The notes: generated from the letters alone by a model not told the origin. 64,000 nt of DNA from Dromaius novaehollandiae (GCF_036370855.1 NC_088101.1:71464559-71528558), one strand, 5' to 3'; counted from the first letter of the stretch, positions 1 through 14,009 are shown. A program made the numbers and translations.

Positions 1-3000
1 CAGAAACTGAGATCTGGTAGCCGTGAAAGAGCCTTCCAAAAATATGGTGAAAAAATCCTATCATTTGGACTTGTAAAATTAAATTGGACAAAACAGCGCA
101 GATCCAGTCTGTGGGAATAATCTGTCTGGCAGGTAGATGGCTTTGGTTATCCTGTAAAACTCTTCTCTGTTTTTCTTCGCAGATAGTAGAATAAAACACA
201 GAGGAGTTAAACGGACAGCACAGCTAGTGAGAGGGCAGATGGGTAAAATAAAATGCAGGAGTTAAATGAATTGTCCAGTTAGAGAGAGGAGTGGGAATGG
301 GAGTTTGCAGCCTAAGCTCAGTCTATTAGACCTCCGGCTCTTCAAATGTCTGTAATTCAGCGTCCAGGGAATTAAAGAGCAGCAAGACTGCCACGATAGA
401 AGTCAGCTTCAGATTTATAGATGAAGTATTAGTGCAACAAACAACTGCTTCCAGGTCTGTCAAAAGACCTGTTCTACCTCAGCTGTGTGGGATTTGCAGG
501 CTTTATATACTGAAGAGTATATAGCTACCTTCTAGCTGGCATTCTTACTGTTAGTAACGCTCCCTCTTCCCCGTCTTTTGTCTGCTGCGTCCTCTTTGTA
601 CCACGGCCTCTCCCAAGCATGGACTCTCCTTTTCGACAGTGTAGGCTTGATGCAGTGAGAGCCAACAATATTCAATCACAGGTGCTATTTTAATCAAGTG
701 ACCAGGCAATACCAATGGTATTGGGTGCTAAGACATATTCTTTAACATGGTTCTTTTTAATATTCGGTTGAAAAAAAAGGGAGAGAAAAGCATTGAGGTT
801 CTACCTAGCAAGATTCTCTTCAAGAAGGTATACTAAGATGATAGCTTTAGCTTGTCAAACAAAAAGACTAAAAGAGCATCATAAAGGTTGTCTGGCACCA
901 CACAGGCTGGGCCAAGAAGTGAGAAGTAGATTTTAAGGTGAATATCACCAATACCTGAGTGGTACCACACATCATTCTTTGGCGTTGCTGAGTCCTATGG
1001 AGGCAGTATATTGCCCATCACTACTATAAGGCTGTTCAATAAAGTAGAAAAGAAAGTAGAAGCTGAAACTAGACAAGTTCAGATGATGGTTAAAATGTTA
1101 ATAATGAGAGTAAACAGCCATTCAGACAGTTTACAATCCAACAAAGATCCACTGTCACCTGAAACCTAGATATCTAGCCCCCGAAGAAATGCCCTAGTCT
1201 GCTCTATCTGATGAGCTTGATGTTGAAACTATGTGAGTCTTTATGGCCTCATGTATGCAAGATGATCAGAACTTAAAAACTACAAATCAAGGAGTTTATG
1301 AAATAACACTTGATCAGTCATTTCTTCACCAGATGCAGTGCAGACCAAAGAACACATGACTTGCTGCAGTCCTTTTTATGAAAGCAGGAGAAGACCAAGT
1401 ACCAGGATGAAAGCCGTGCTTTGTTTCACCCAGATTATGTGTGCAATATCTCTCTTATCTGTGCCAGAGTGGGCCTCCATCCCCAGGCCAAGGGTGCAGA
1501 CTGTGGGACCTGCTCAAATGAGCTGGCTTGCACCCCAGCCTTCACTATGCCTTGAACTATGTCAGTCTACAGACTACACGTGAACTAGTACACATGCAGC
1601 TGGGGACTAGAAACCTGAGCAAAGAGCAAACCAGCATGACAACATAGGTGTGCCCCCGCTGTACTCATCAGCGTTACTGTGAACTCAAGCAAAGACGGAG
1701 GGAAGCTCTAGCAGGATCAAGGAGCACACTCTGGGTCTCGGAGCATGAGGCTGATTCCCGCCGTGCTGCCTACACAAATACAGCTATGTGCTCCCCCTAA
1801 CTCAAGCTAGATTTTTAAGGCTACAGTTTAGCTTTAAGGCAACAGACCTCCACCAATTTAAGTGTGTTTCTTGTTCTCAAATGCTTGACGTTGCCATGAA
1901 ATAGTTATAATGTGGAAAATCATTTGACATTTGACTTGCAAATAGGCAAAGGACAGAAGTTAAAGGTCAGCTTCTCCTTTTCATGTCTTACATGCTTCAA
2001 CAGTGGAAGTACTTTTTCCTTTCTTAGTCTCTCATACTTTAATCACCAGGGAGGTAGAATACAGAAAATAGTAAATTAATGAGAACATTTAAAAAAGCCA
2101 ATCTCCTCTATGAAATTCAGAAAACAACTTTCTCAATAAAAAAAAGAAATCCATTATAGTAGAGAGGAGAAAAGGGCATTTATGCCTGGAGCACTTTATC
2201 ATCAGGGCTGCAGTAATCTCCTGTTCAGCCCTAATGAACATTTTTGTGCCAAACCTGTTGATAGCAGGCTGCCTTCCCAACCATTCAATGGGGAGTGGGG
2301 GCTGGGGACAGAGGGGGGCAGAAATGCCTTTTTTTTTTTTTTTTTAAGGAAGGAAAAAGTTCACCATCCAACCCATAAGACTGGAGTAGGTAAGAATAAA
2401 AAGTGTTTTCTACCCACTCTATGTTATAAGAAACCCATCAGGGAGACATTCATCGCACCTTTATAAGGAGCATAGAGAACCCAGGTCTCTTAACTATCTT
2501 GCCTATAAATTTTCATTTAGCTGAGTTTCACTCTGTATGAGATAAATAGTTATCTCTCACATAGCTTGCTTGAGGAGACTTGAACTACTTTTAAAGTTAA
2601 TAATAGAAACTAGAGCGAAGGGGTCTTGTCAGGTTAATTCTGTGATGTGTGTTGTTTACACGCTTCCTGCAAAATGTAGTAGGCGGTGTTGTCATTCCCC
2701 TGAAAACAGAATGAATGAATGCCTTCCTTTTTTGTATTTTGTTTTGCTACAGACATTCTGTATTGATATTAAAAATGACCTTCTTCCAATCTTCTTTACT
2801 CACGTCAGACACAATTTACTCCAGGGCAGACAGACAAAGCAAGGTCACTGCAGCAGCTAAGCTCATAAGGAGGATTACATTTTGCAGAAGGCATGGGACA
2901 GTTACCCTGCGTTGGGGAGACTTTTGTTTATCATACCGAAAGGTGTAGGGTCACAAACACGGATGAAAACTGATTCTTTTTTTGACAACTGACTAGTGAG

Positions 3001-4619
3001 ATCAAAGACTTTGCGTCTTCGCTAGCTTTCACGAGTGTACTTGGTTTGGTTCATTTATTAATTTTGCAGCATTTTGTTCTTACTGACATACAGATACTCT
3101 ATTAGATGAATTGCTTGTTTAAACCATATATTGCAGCCTCTCTTGCCTGGATACTCAGGTAGCTTACACATGAGGTAAATAAATGCATTAATTAAAACAA
3201 AATCAAATCAAATAAATAAGCCACAAGAGACAGTAAAGATCAGTCCTAATCACCGGATGTATCTTCGCTGGCCCAAGACGAGGCAGAGACTAGGCCCAGT
3301 GCTGTACTATGCACAGTTTTTGGCCACTTCCATCACCTTCACAGATAACTTACTCAGCCAGGATTCAACTTTGTGACCATGCCTTTGTGATCCTGTCTGG
3401 CTGAAGCTTCCACATGCTACCACAGGATAAATGATACACAACAAGAAATGGCCATAGTCGTAGTGAACTATTAACTGGTTGCAAACAAGAAATTACCAGT
3501 AGTTTAGCATAGATGTGCCTCATGGCCATACCCTTGTTTCAGAGGAGAAAGAGACCAAATTATGTGAGCAAATTTGGTAAATAGTAGCATCCTTATTTAA
3601 AATCTTTTCTTTCTACAAGGTAAGGTTACCCTTGTGCAGCAGGTTTTCAGGACTTAATTTGAACGCATTTATTTAAGTCCATAAGTTGCTTTCTAACAAA
3701 CTGATGTGGCCCTTGCTGATGTGGCCTCATCCTCCATCAGACTGCTCCTTGCGAACTGTTACGAACCGTGGCTGTCTGACTGCTCATTACACACGCTTAC
3801 GTACCGTTTCGCACAGAGAGAACCTGAGAGCAGCTATCCAGGCACCTTGCATTACCGGAGCAGCATAAGGTGCTGGAGCTGGACCCAAGATCCGATATAG
3901 TAGCTGACCGTTACTTCTCTGTCTTCCATCAGACAACATCAGAACCAAGTCAGGCTACTTCTGCTCCAGTGTCAAAAGAGATGTGCCTTTCCCATTTTAA
4001 TTTCAAGCATTCCTGACATACTAATTTATCAGAATGTCAAGCATCGAAGCTTGCAAGCAGAAATAAAACACGGAGATGACAGAAAAACAGGGTGGGGAGA
4101 GCTCATAATAGGAGCTACACGCTCCTTTGGTACATGCATCATGTAATGCCCGTCATTTTGTATCTTTGTTTAGCTGTGAAATCTGTTACAGCAACTAGTA
4201 GTCGTTTTCTCAGCTGAAAAGAGATGACTATAATTTTTAAGTTCCTTGATATGTTGTCATGTAGATCTATCACAGCTGTGAGAAGGGGGCACAGCAGAGT
4301 GTAATAGCAAGACGGGTGTAGCTGACAAAACATCAGCTCTCTGAAGGCGCTGTAAAGTGATATAAAGCAGGATAAATCTTTCATTCAAATGAAGGCAATC
4401 CTCACTGAAATATCATAAACTGGCATGAATCAAAGGTCTACAATGAAACGTCATGTTATTTACTAAGTTTGAGAATGAATGTGAGTGAGATTGTCCATTT
4501 CCTTTTTTATTTTCCTTCAAGAGTAATGAATTAACTAAATATATTGCAGCATACAGCATACTGTAATTGTACCTATGTTTCCCACTGTTTTTAGGGTTCC
4601 TAATCCTTCTTCCAGAATT
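1..4619. other. Upstream non-coding DNA, no gene recognised
   Basis: Mostly AT-rich unique-looking sequence. Open frames here are all under 100 codons, often start at TTG, and have no recognisable protein character. A T-rich homopolymer lies near 2330-2345. In mammals the gene lying 5' of PROM1 is TAPT1, whose 3' end faces PROM1, so a 3' UTR of that gene could lie to the left, but I see no exon of it here. Confidence 0.6.
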
Positions 4620-5060
4620 TTTGTGGTTTGTGTCTAATATAGCAACGTGTTCCTCCTCCGCCCATTTCCCTGCTTCCCATCACCTCAGTTCCCTGTTTTC
4701 CCGGAGTCTGCAGAGCTTGGGCTAGCCTGACTCCAGCCTGGAGGAGTTCACAGCTCAGAGTCTGGGCTGTGATCTCCCACAGGCCTTAATCCCTTAAGCC
4801 TTGCATCCCATGGGAGAATTAAGGACAAGGAGGGATGGAACTGCGCTTGTCGGAGAGGGGAGAGACGACAGTGACAGGGAGACGAGCAGGAGCGGGGAGC
4901 AGGGTATGTGGGTAGCTGACAGGGCCCCAGCAGCATCGAGCAGGCTATGAGGGTTGGCAGAATGTGCAGGGCTGAGCTGGAACTGGAGGGGACTACGGCA
5001 TCGAGCTGCGGGAGGGCTGGGCACAGCTAGGCAGAACTGGTGGTGGGACAGGGAAGGACT
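4620..5060. other. GC- and purine-rich patch in the upstream region
   Basis: A stretch clearly richer in G and C than its surroundings, strongly G/A-rich on the + strand between about 4840 and 5050. It lies about 2.3 kb before the CpG island. It could be an old repeat fragment or a distal regulatory element. No open frame of note and no recognised motif supports a specific call. Confidence 0.35.
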
Positions 5061-7259
5061 TGGAGGGTATAGCCCACAGAAAACTGTGCTACATAAACTG
5101 GGTTGACTGTGGTGTGTGGGCAGAATGGCCTTAGGCAGAGTACAGCGTGAAAATACGCGTGCTGCGTACCCTAAATCACTTTTCCCAACAACCCTGCTGC
5201 AGGGGAGGCACTGTGCTCCTCTCCCTCATGTCCATGCACTTTTCTCCCCCTGAACACATACTCAGCGAATGGCCAGAGAAAGCGAAACACAACACAAGGG
5301 TTTTGTTAACCTCACTCTTTTTTCTTTTTGGGGTGGGGCAAGGTTTGACTTATGATTTTAGATAGACTGGCAATAGCATACCTAGCGTAACTCCAACTAA
5401 TGAAAAAGGCTACTGATCTAATAGACCTTTAATCGTGAGGTCTACTTAAAAATCAATTACATGATACAACTGCCATAGTTAAGCTCTAAATCTCATGTAT
5501 CTTACTGTTATCTGAGGATTTTCCTCTGAGATAACAGAAATGATTGATACACAGACAGATTTTCAAATGCTCACCGCCAGTAAATAAGGGCCATGGTTTT
5601 TCACCCAGCTGTTTCTGTTTTGGACACTTATAAGCAGGTTTTCAAAGGCCTCAGCACCTACTGTGCTGCGGTTTGGAAGACCACTTCCTCATTTATGGGA
5701 GCAATTAGGGGTTTAGCGGTCTTGGGAACCTGACCATAGCTCTGAGCACTGCGATCATTTGAAAGTTTGCGCCAGGAAGAATAAAGCTAGACAGCATCTT
5801 GACTGGTTTTAGTCCAATTGCCCTTGGCAGGAAATGACCACAGGAATGACATTGTGCAATTGCTGGAAGACAAGTTTTCTTGATTCTCTTTAAGCCTGTT
5901 AAAATTCCTTACCATTTTCACATGTTCCGCTTTTCTAACGTGACTGCATTACACTGTGCATGTAAATCACATAAACAGCATGTAGTTCACTGTGCCCACA
6001 GCCAAATGCCAAGTGGGTAAACGTGCAGCTAAGCAAGATGACACAGTTGTGGTTTGGATGGTGGGGAGACAGGGAGCAAAGGAAAGGGCTGCAAACCCGT
6101 ACAGCACTTCCCACTTTACAGTTGTTCACCTTTATGAGACATGCAGTTAGCAGAGAGGAAACATCAAGGAAAGGTCAGCAGCTGCTCAGAGCACTTGCAG
6201 GTCATACATACACTCGGGGCTGGCAGCAATACAATGGGAGGCAGCCGAAGCGGTCATGCTTCCACGTTGTCTCATGGTGACAAGCTCTGATGGTTTAACC
6301 AGGTGCTTTTCAGAGAACACATTTTAAGTTCATAATACAATATAAATTACCTTAACTCAGCCACTTCCAAAGACCTCAGGGGAACTACGTGTCTCGGGCT
6401 GGATGCCAATAATGTAGAGACGCAAATGTGAATGGAAAGCTTTAGGTCTCTTACATGAATGGCACTAACCATAAAAAAGGGGAAAAGCTCTTACACATGG
6501 ATAATATTCATCAGAAAATAGGTATTGGCTTGGTCTGCTAAAGAAAAGCCTCAGTTAACAGGGTTGGTCTTGATTTAGCTCTTCGAAACCTATTATCTTT
6601 TTCTGATAACTCATTCCCTGTCTTTGTTTATGCAAACCACAGCCATTTCTCATCAAATCGTGATGTGGTAACTTACCATTAATTCATAATAGACCAATTA
6701 CTTGCATTAACTAGTAATCTAAAATAAAATCTGAGTGTCTTTTGCTTTGGCTTTGATTTCTTTCTGCCTGCCAACAGATAGATCTAAAAGGGAGGGTAAC
6801 TGCCTTCCTCATCAGTATTTGTAAGGACCTCTAAGGAACCAGAATGACCTTGGACATCCCGTGTGAATTCTTGCTTTGCCTTCAGCAATGCTGAAATAAC
6901 GGAGGGCTAACTAAGAGAGGTAAGAATCATTTTTATATCTTGTGTTTCAACATTGCAATGGGAGGAACCAAATTAAAGTGTGAAAGCTGCAAACAAAAAT
7001 TACAAAGAACAGATAAGAAGGCGCAGGAGCCTTGAAACGCAAGTTGCTGCACGCTGACCCTCAGGAGACCTGCTGCTTGTCTTGCCAGCAGAACACGGGG
7101 CCTCAGGGGCAAAATCACTCAGGAACCGGAACACTGGGCCTAAAAGAAATCGTAAGCTAGTCCAGAAATCAGGACACCCCTCAGAAAGGATAACTTTTTT
7201 TTTTTTTCCTAAAAGCTGATGGGGGAAGTAACCATTAATAGCGGAACTGATAGGAAGAG
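5061..7259. other. Upstream non-coding DNA next to the CpG island
   Basis: AT-rich sequence without recognisable exons. The open frames on either strand are short and unrelated to each other. An A/T homopolymer near 7196-7208 marks the border with the CpG island. Core promoter flank or upstream enhancers may lie here, but I see no specific element I can support. Confidence 0.55.
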
Positions 7260-8640
7260 CAGGACGACCTGAGCTCGAGACGAGCTCCAAGAGAGACCCT
7301 CGGGCACGAGGGGGAGCGGCCAGGCTCCGGCACGGAAAAGGAAGCTCTGCCCGAGCCGCGTGCCGCCGCGCAGCCCCGCGGGGCCCGGCCCGGGGAGCAA
7401 CAGGTCGCCGCGCCGGCCGGGGCGCGGGGCTGGCTGCGGCCCGCTCCGCTCGGCTCCGCTCGGTGCCCGGCTCGGCGCGGCCCCTCTCGCTCCTCCTCTT
7501 CCTCCCCCCTCGGCTGCCCCGGCCCCAGCGCGCCGCGGTGGTCCCGCCGCCGCGGGCCGGGGCAGAGCCCGCCCCCCGTAATCCATGCGCGGGCGGCACC
7601 GCCACCAGCGCGGCGCTCTGAGGCGGCGGAGCGGGCCGTGCTGTGCCGAGCCCCGGCGGGCTGCAGCGCCGGCGCCTCCGTCTCGCTCCCCCGCGGCCGG
7701 TGAGCGCTGGCGATCCGCGGTGCGGGCGGCGGTGCGCAAGGAGCGGCCGGGTCAGCGCGCTGCCGTCGGCGGGGCCGGGAGGCGGCAGGTGGGGGCGGGG
7801 GCCCTTCCCTTCCCTTCCCTTCCCCTTCGCTTCCCCATCTCTTCCCTTCCGCGGCGGGCGGCGGGAGCCCCGGCCGGGAGAGTGGCGGGGAGGGCGGGGG
7901 TCCCTCCGCCCGCAGGGGCCGCGGCGGGGGAGCCGCTGGGGAAGCCCGGGGAGGGGGCGGCCGTCGCGGGGGGGCAGCGGCGGGGGGACCTGCGGAGACG
8001 GGCGCGGCGCGGCGGGGGCCGCGGCTCGGGCAGCGCGGCCGGCGGCAGGGCTGGCGCTGGGGGCGCGGGGCGGCGGCCGCGCTGCGCGGGCGATGGCGGC
8101 GGGCAGGGAAGGGCAGGGCAGCGCCCCGTTGCGCTGCGCTGCGCTCGCCGGCGGGGAGGGGGCTGCGGCACGGCGCGGCGGGGGGCGAGGGCGGCACCGC
8201 CCGCTGTGGACAGCCGCTGGCCGGACCGGCCGGTTTCCCGCCCCGCGGGCCGTGCGCGGCGGCGGGGGGACCCGGCAGCCGGCGGAGGGCGGCTCGCGCG
8301 TCCCCCCCCGCGGTGCGCTCGGGTGCCGGGGCGGCGGGGCGCTGCGCGGACCGCGCCGGCGGTGAGACCCGCCCGCTGCGCGGGGCGAGCTGTGGCCCCA
8401 GCACCTGCGGCGGCGAAGGGCGGGGGGGTCGGCGCTGCCTGCGGCCGCGCTGCACGGTGCCAGGGCCGCCGGCGGCGGGGGGGCTCTGCCGGCCTGGGAG
8501 ATGCCCCGCGCGGAGCTGGCAAGGCGTCCTGGGGGGGGGGGGGGGAGTGCCCTGCAAGCACCGGGGTAAATGCGCCGTGGGTTTGGGGGAGGGTTTGCCC
8601 CCCCCCCCCCTTCTCCCAGTTAGCGAAACAGCTTTAAACA
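7260..8640. promoter_or_regulatory. CpG island, likely promoter and non-coding first exon of PROM1
   Basis: About 1.4 kb of very GC-rich, CpG-dense sequence, the only one of this size in the window, lying 5.4 kb before the start-codon exon. This is the usual setting of a vertebrate promoter with a non-coding exon 1. No TATA box is evident. Two good splice donors on the + strand could end the first exon: GTGAGC at 7700 and GTGAGA at 8362. A CCCTT-rich pyrimidine tract lies near 7802-7850, a run of 15 G at 8531-8545 and a run of 13 C at 8598-8610. The transcription start cannot be fixed from sequence. Long open frames on both strands here (up to 468 codons) are an effect of the low stop-codon density. 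Confidence 0.75.
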
Positions 8641-11600
8641 AGTAGGTAGTCGGCTGAAATTCAGTTCAGACCTGCTGGTCTTCTGGGGAGACATCTCCCT
8701 TCCTTGGTTTTTTTTTTTTTTAATTTTTTTTACAAGTATGCATTGTTAACTGCTGTGACTCGTAAAACAGCCTTTTTTCTTTTCTTCCTTTTTTTTTTTT
8801 CTTTCTGCATTATGAAGTGGCTGCTCCCCGCCTCCCTGGGTTCCGAATGCGCAGCTCTGCTGACCCAAGCGCCTCTTCTTTCCGAGCATGTCGGATGCCT
8901 GCTGAGGCTGCCTGGTGCGGGGCTGGTTCTCCGTGGTGGTTTGTGTGTGCGAGTTGGTTGTCTTCTGCAGTCCCTGGTGTTTACGGGGTTTACTTGCTCC
9001 CTGCTCTTCCTATGGCAACAGGTTGTAATTGCTGATAGGCTTAGGAGAGATTTTGTAACAGAAGACTGTGCTCTTTTTAACTTGCCAGCATCTGCCTTGG
9101 CTTACTGTATTGTGGCTCCTTGAATGGGAAGGTGGGTTTTGTGTTGTCTTTTTTTTTTTTTTTTTTTTTAATGCAGGTGTTTAGGAGTTGTAGCCCACCT
9201 GTAATTCCTATTTTGTGGCTGGAACAGTTTAATTCACTTCATTCTTTCGGTGGTTGCTGTCACTGGAACCTCAAAGGCAATTTTGGCCGTGCATTTTTAA
9301 ATGACTAACTAAAAAATGGAAGAAACAGCCAGATCCTTGATCCGTGCCTCCTATGGACAACAGCTTCTTCCACCTTCCCATCTTGGTTTGTTGCTAGAGG
9401 GCTCCTGCGTTCAGCTTTAGCCATCTAGCCTCTGGTTGATTGAATTCTGATTCACATGGTAATCACGGTTGTGTCACTGCATTGCAATATTATATTTGCA
9501 TGGATTGCAGTGTTAAATAGGAGGCCAGTCCTGTTAAAACAAAGGGCTGGGCATCATGCTGTTTCTGAGTTCTGCTCTTTAGAGTTGATGTAGCTTGCAA
9601 GCAGTGGCTTAACTTCTGTGTACTTCAGTCTGTTTCCTCTCCCCCTCTTCTTTGTGAACTTACAGAGGGGTTGCTGAAGTTTTATTGATTTGGGGAAACA
9701 ATGCATTTTTTAAAATACAAAATGAGATGCATTTAATATTGGAGGTGTGATAATACTGGAACATACTTGGTGAAAGGGTGGTGATGTTGTCCACAGATAG
9801 CAGTCAGAAACCCCAGAATTATGTTTTGTGACTTGCACATGTAGGATATTGCAGTGATGCATGCAGAATATAAAGCAAATACTTAGCATTTTAAAGATGC
9901 ACTTGCATGCCACACAGGAAATAAATTAAATGACTTCATTGTTATATATTTTATCATGTAGTTGACAGATTTTTCCCATGGAAAAACACAGTCATGAAAT
10001 GGGACATGTTAATAATTAATGAAAACACTTCAAAGGCACACACAGTTCCTTTCCACTCACTTTTTACTAGAACTTGGGCAGAGATGTAGTGGCAGTCACT
10101 GTAAGCTCACTGATTGCAGTCATGTCGCAGTGTTTCTAAGGAAATGAGCTGGTCCCATGCTGCAGTGAAGATTGCCATAAAATGCTATATAATTCTCTTT
10201 AACTATATGCATCTTTTAAGTATGTGTGTTATTCTTGCAGCTTTCACAATTACAGATTTCATGGATAGATTTTCTCTTTTAGTGCTGTTTAACTTGCATA
10301 CTGAAGTGCTGATAAAATCGTAACTAAGATCTTTCTTGTATATACAAGATCAGAATTACTGCTGGCATCTTTTTCACATCTAAGTTGTTTTTAGGTAGGT
10401 TGGTTGAATACATACTGGATGCTTGTAGGAGTCCGGAGTTACAGATTTAATAGCATTTGTGCAAATTTCTGGTCATTATTGATGTACCCCTAAAAAATAT
10501 ACCCCTGTTTCATTGAGTATAGAGAAGATACAGAGTTAGCCTGAAGGAGTTGCCCTATAGGATTAGATGTTCTGTGAAATAGCTATATAAACGCTTAACT
10601 GAGAATCGTGTAGAATTGGAGATTTCAGTGGTGTCTTTGGAGTTGGAGGATGGTTGTGTCTCTGCTTTGCAGGACATTGTCTGCATCTCCGATACAGGTC
10701 CTTACAATTTCAGCAGCATCCTTGTCTTAAAACTGCCAACTTTCTGTCTTGGTTGATGTATGACTACATGTCTTTACTAGGCATAATGAATTTTTTTTTT
10801 CACTGGGAAGACATTTGACATTTTGATAGTGCTTTACTTGTCTAGTTGTATAATTAGATCTCCTTTAAACTGTCCTTAACCTAAAAATTTGAATTAAGTG
10901 GTTTTTTTAAAAAAGAAAAGCTCTACTTACTTTCTTTTCTTCTACCCTCTCTCTAGTATAACAGAACACACTCTGGAAAATGTGCCCCGTGTTCTAGCTT
11001 TACCTTAAAGACACCAGTTATTGAGATCATCTTCTTCTGCAATTTCATCTTCCACAAACACACCTAACATTTCCCTGTGTTGTTTTCTATACATCATGGT
11101 ATCTGTATTTCCTTAATTTTTGGAATCAAGGCTTGGTCGCCAGGTGTGAGCTTTTTCTCCTGACTCACTGAAATGTTGGATCTAGACCCTAGTTCTTGGA
11201 ACTATACCTGAAAAATCTCCAGAAACCTAAACTTTGCTCATAAAAAGTGTGTTCAAAAACTTTTTTCTTTTTTATTAAAGAAAACCAAGCTGAACTGTAT
11301 TGCATCAACCCTGACTGCTCTGTCGTTAAGAGGAAATAAAAATAATCTTTTGCTCTTAGTTCTAGTCTTGTTATATTTTTTCTGTAGAGTTTCTGTAGAT
11401 CTGATAATAAACTGCAACCTAAGCATATCCGATTACTGCGTTCAACCCTAGAGTGCCAGGTGCACAGAAGAGAGAATTCTACTTAAAAAAACCCTTTTTG
11501 GCTGGAGAAAACTAGTTTCAAGAAAACATTAAAGGAACAAAAAGAATATGTTGGATCTGGAAATTGTGGTCTTTCATTATTCACAAGTTCTTTCATTATT

Positions 11601-13815
11601 CTTTCACAAAACATGCTCTTCCAGCTATGAAACTATTCATGGTTGAATGTGTCCTAAGTTCTTACATTTCTGTGTTGAGCATCATATTACAGGGTGGTTG
11701 GGAACACTGCGTTTTTGAAAATGGCTCAGATAATTCTGATATTCAGAGGATTATTGCTGCTGGTTCTTTTCTCTTTCAATAGCCATAAGGGGAAAGGATA
11801 GCTTTGAGTTTTTCTTTGTAACTGGGTTGGACCTTTGGGAAACAGAACTGTCTCTAGTTCTTTGGTCTGGTCTTGTATTCTTCTGTTCCATGTGTTTTTC
11901 TTGATACTGATCTTTCCTTTGGATGCAGAAAGGAGTGGTAAATAAGCCTGCAAGGTCATCTGTTGCAAGTCTGTCCAGATTACTGTTGCTTGTTCAAAAA
12001 AAGTAACTGGTGTATTACCAGAAACTGTAAAGGATGGGAGAGAGAAAGTCTCGCTTTACCACTAATAGTGCGATCTTCAGTCTGTTGAATGTCTTTGACC
12101 TGGAAGCGCCTTGGAAGCCAAAGCATTGGTGTAGGATTGGGCTGACTGAGGCCATGAGGTGTTGGCATTGTTTTGCCATCGTTCTTGCAAGTGATGGTCT
12201 GAAGCCTAAGGTGGGGGTTATAAAAACATATTTCTACTAGGTAGCGCTGCCGAAGTGGCTGCTTGTGCTGCTGTGCTGGGTGCTCCACCTTGGCTTGCCC
12301 CCGGGAAGTGACTTTCCCAAGCGTCCCTGCTAGTGGCATTTGGTTGGTCCCTGCAGACCCTTTCTAGGAGGCCAGCCTGATGGACAGGAAAGTCCTGGGT
12401 TTTGCAGCGATAGTTGGCATGCTCATCAAATGTGTGCAGCTTCCAGAGTCAGAAAGGGGCAGAGGCTTCTCTGTTGTCTTTTGTTTGTTTGGGGCCCAGG
12501 CTGAATTGAAGGATTTTTGCCAAGTGCTGGGTAGACGAAGATGTGGTCAGATATTTTGTCTGAAACTTGGGAATTTTTTTTGCTTGCATTTTTTTAAGTG
12601 ACAGTAGATACAACTGATGGGGCCTTGTAGCCTCCCAACTTTCTCAAAGATGTATACGCATTAGGAGTTGTCTTAATGTCACTCAGCTGTAAAAAGCTGC
12701 AAGTAAAAGTTGTTGAGTTGACTGTGCAGGCTCCTGAGGATAGTCTTGCAATACTTTGAGTTAATAGAAAATAATTAGTGAGACCCAGCCTCACCTGTCA
12801 GGGAGGGTGTTGTACTTACCAGTGGCAAATAAATTGTTTTTGCTCAATCTTTGAGGATGCCTAGGAGACTAGGGGTAGTTGGCAGAGCAGGTGAGTGAAT
12901 CTAGACTAATCAGGCCCCATTAAGTAACTTGGCTTTCTTTTAGTGAAAGAGAGGGCTAGTTTTTGTTATTTTGTTTGCCTTCTTAAAAAGAATATGTGTA
13001 ATGCAAAATATGTGGGATATTTTTGCTCAGGTTATCTTATGTTTGGAAAAAATTGTCAATGCTGTAGTCCATATTTCATTTTTGACTAGAAATATATTAT
13101 TTTTATGACATATTACTTGTTGTCTCTTCAGTGTTTTGGGTACCAGAAGGACATTGCTATTATCAACTGTAGGAATTATGGAAACGATACTTTCCTGTAG
13201 CCAGCTATTGCCGACATGGCAGAATGAAGGGAAGCTTAAATTCCTCCTGGAGGTGGAGCCTGGGGCCTTAGCTGGGACCCTCGTGGCCCCGTGTCATCTC
13301 TGCTAACTCGTGCGGGGCAAGGAATAGGGCAGTTCTATAGACTGGAAAGGTGGTAGATATAATACATTTAGATTAAATATTAAAGGAGCTTCAGGATGTG
13401 TTTTGTAATAATTACCATCAGCTACAGTAGCATCAGGTGGCTGTTTAAATGCCTTGTTTTAAGTGAACTGTTAATTAAATGCGTTGTGACATGACCGTAC
13501 TCCGCTAGAGCTGCGATTCAGACGTTGTTCCTTTGATCGTGTTGGTTTCCCTTGTAGCTGTCCCAGCGCTGTCCTTCATTTGTCTTTAAAAGCTCCCTGA
13601 CCTGGAATTGTGCATAATTGTTTTCTAACCTATTTCGAGTACAGTGTGTATCAGAGACCCTTCTGTTCGCAAACTTTAGTTTTTTTTCTTTTCTGTCCCA
13701 TCCAGCTTGCCTGACAGCTATTGCCATGTCCAGTGCCTGCAGAGGAGGGCAGGCGCCTCGCGCCTCCCTGTTTGCATGCGCGCACACTAACGAGCTGTTT
13801 CTTGTTTTTTGCCAG
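8641..13815 (+). other. Probable first intron (5' UTR intron)
   Basis: AT-rich sequence between the CpG island and the start-codon exon, closed by a strong pyrimidine tract and CAG acceptor at 13813-13815. It holds T homopolymers (for example 21 T at 9149-9169) and an RFX-like half-site at 9006-9019. No exon recognised. A 139-codon frame from a TTG at 8704 is low-complexity and not believed. Confidence 0.6.
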
Positions 13816-14009
13816 AGATGGTGTGTTGAGTGGTTTCCATAAGAAGCTTCTGTACCCCTCTGAAGCAAGAACGCATTCAAGAGTAAAAGGTCTGAAGACA
13901 CCAGTGTTTTCCTGGCTAGAAAGTTAACAACCCCAAGTCAATGTATTGACGACTTCTAGCCTTGGTGGAACAAATCTCTCTACCTCAAATTTTATGAATA
14001 CTGCTAGCT
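13816..14009 (+). other. 5' UTR segment of the start-codon exon, with upstream ORFs
   Basis: Begins after a T-rich tract and CAG at 13813-13815, the best acceptor before the start codon. It holds three upstream ATGs: 13818 (3 codons, then TGA), 13941 (2 codons, then TGA) and 13994 (46 codons, overlapping the prominin frame out of phase and ending at 14134). The 13994 ATG has T at -3, a weak context, so scanning ribosomes could pass it and reach the ATG at 14010, which has G at -3 and G at +4. The exact 5' border is inferred. Confidence 0.6.

Noticed and set aside
1338..7118. Many 60-100 codon frames in the upstream region
   Set aside because: Length and number fit chance; no shared codon character, no splice-consistent exon chain and no recognised protein.
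7209..8641. Long open frames on both strands in the CpG island (up to 468 codons)
   Set aside because: Extreme GC content removes stop codons in all frames. The products are proline, arginine, alanine and glycine repeats with no domain, and overlapping frames on both strands are equally open.
8704..9123. 139-codon frame just after the CpG island
   Set aside because: Starts with TTG in a T run; phenylalanine- and leucine-rich, no domain, and lies in the presumed 5' UTR intron.
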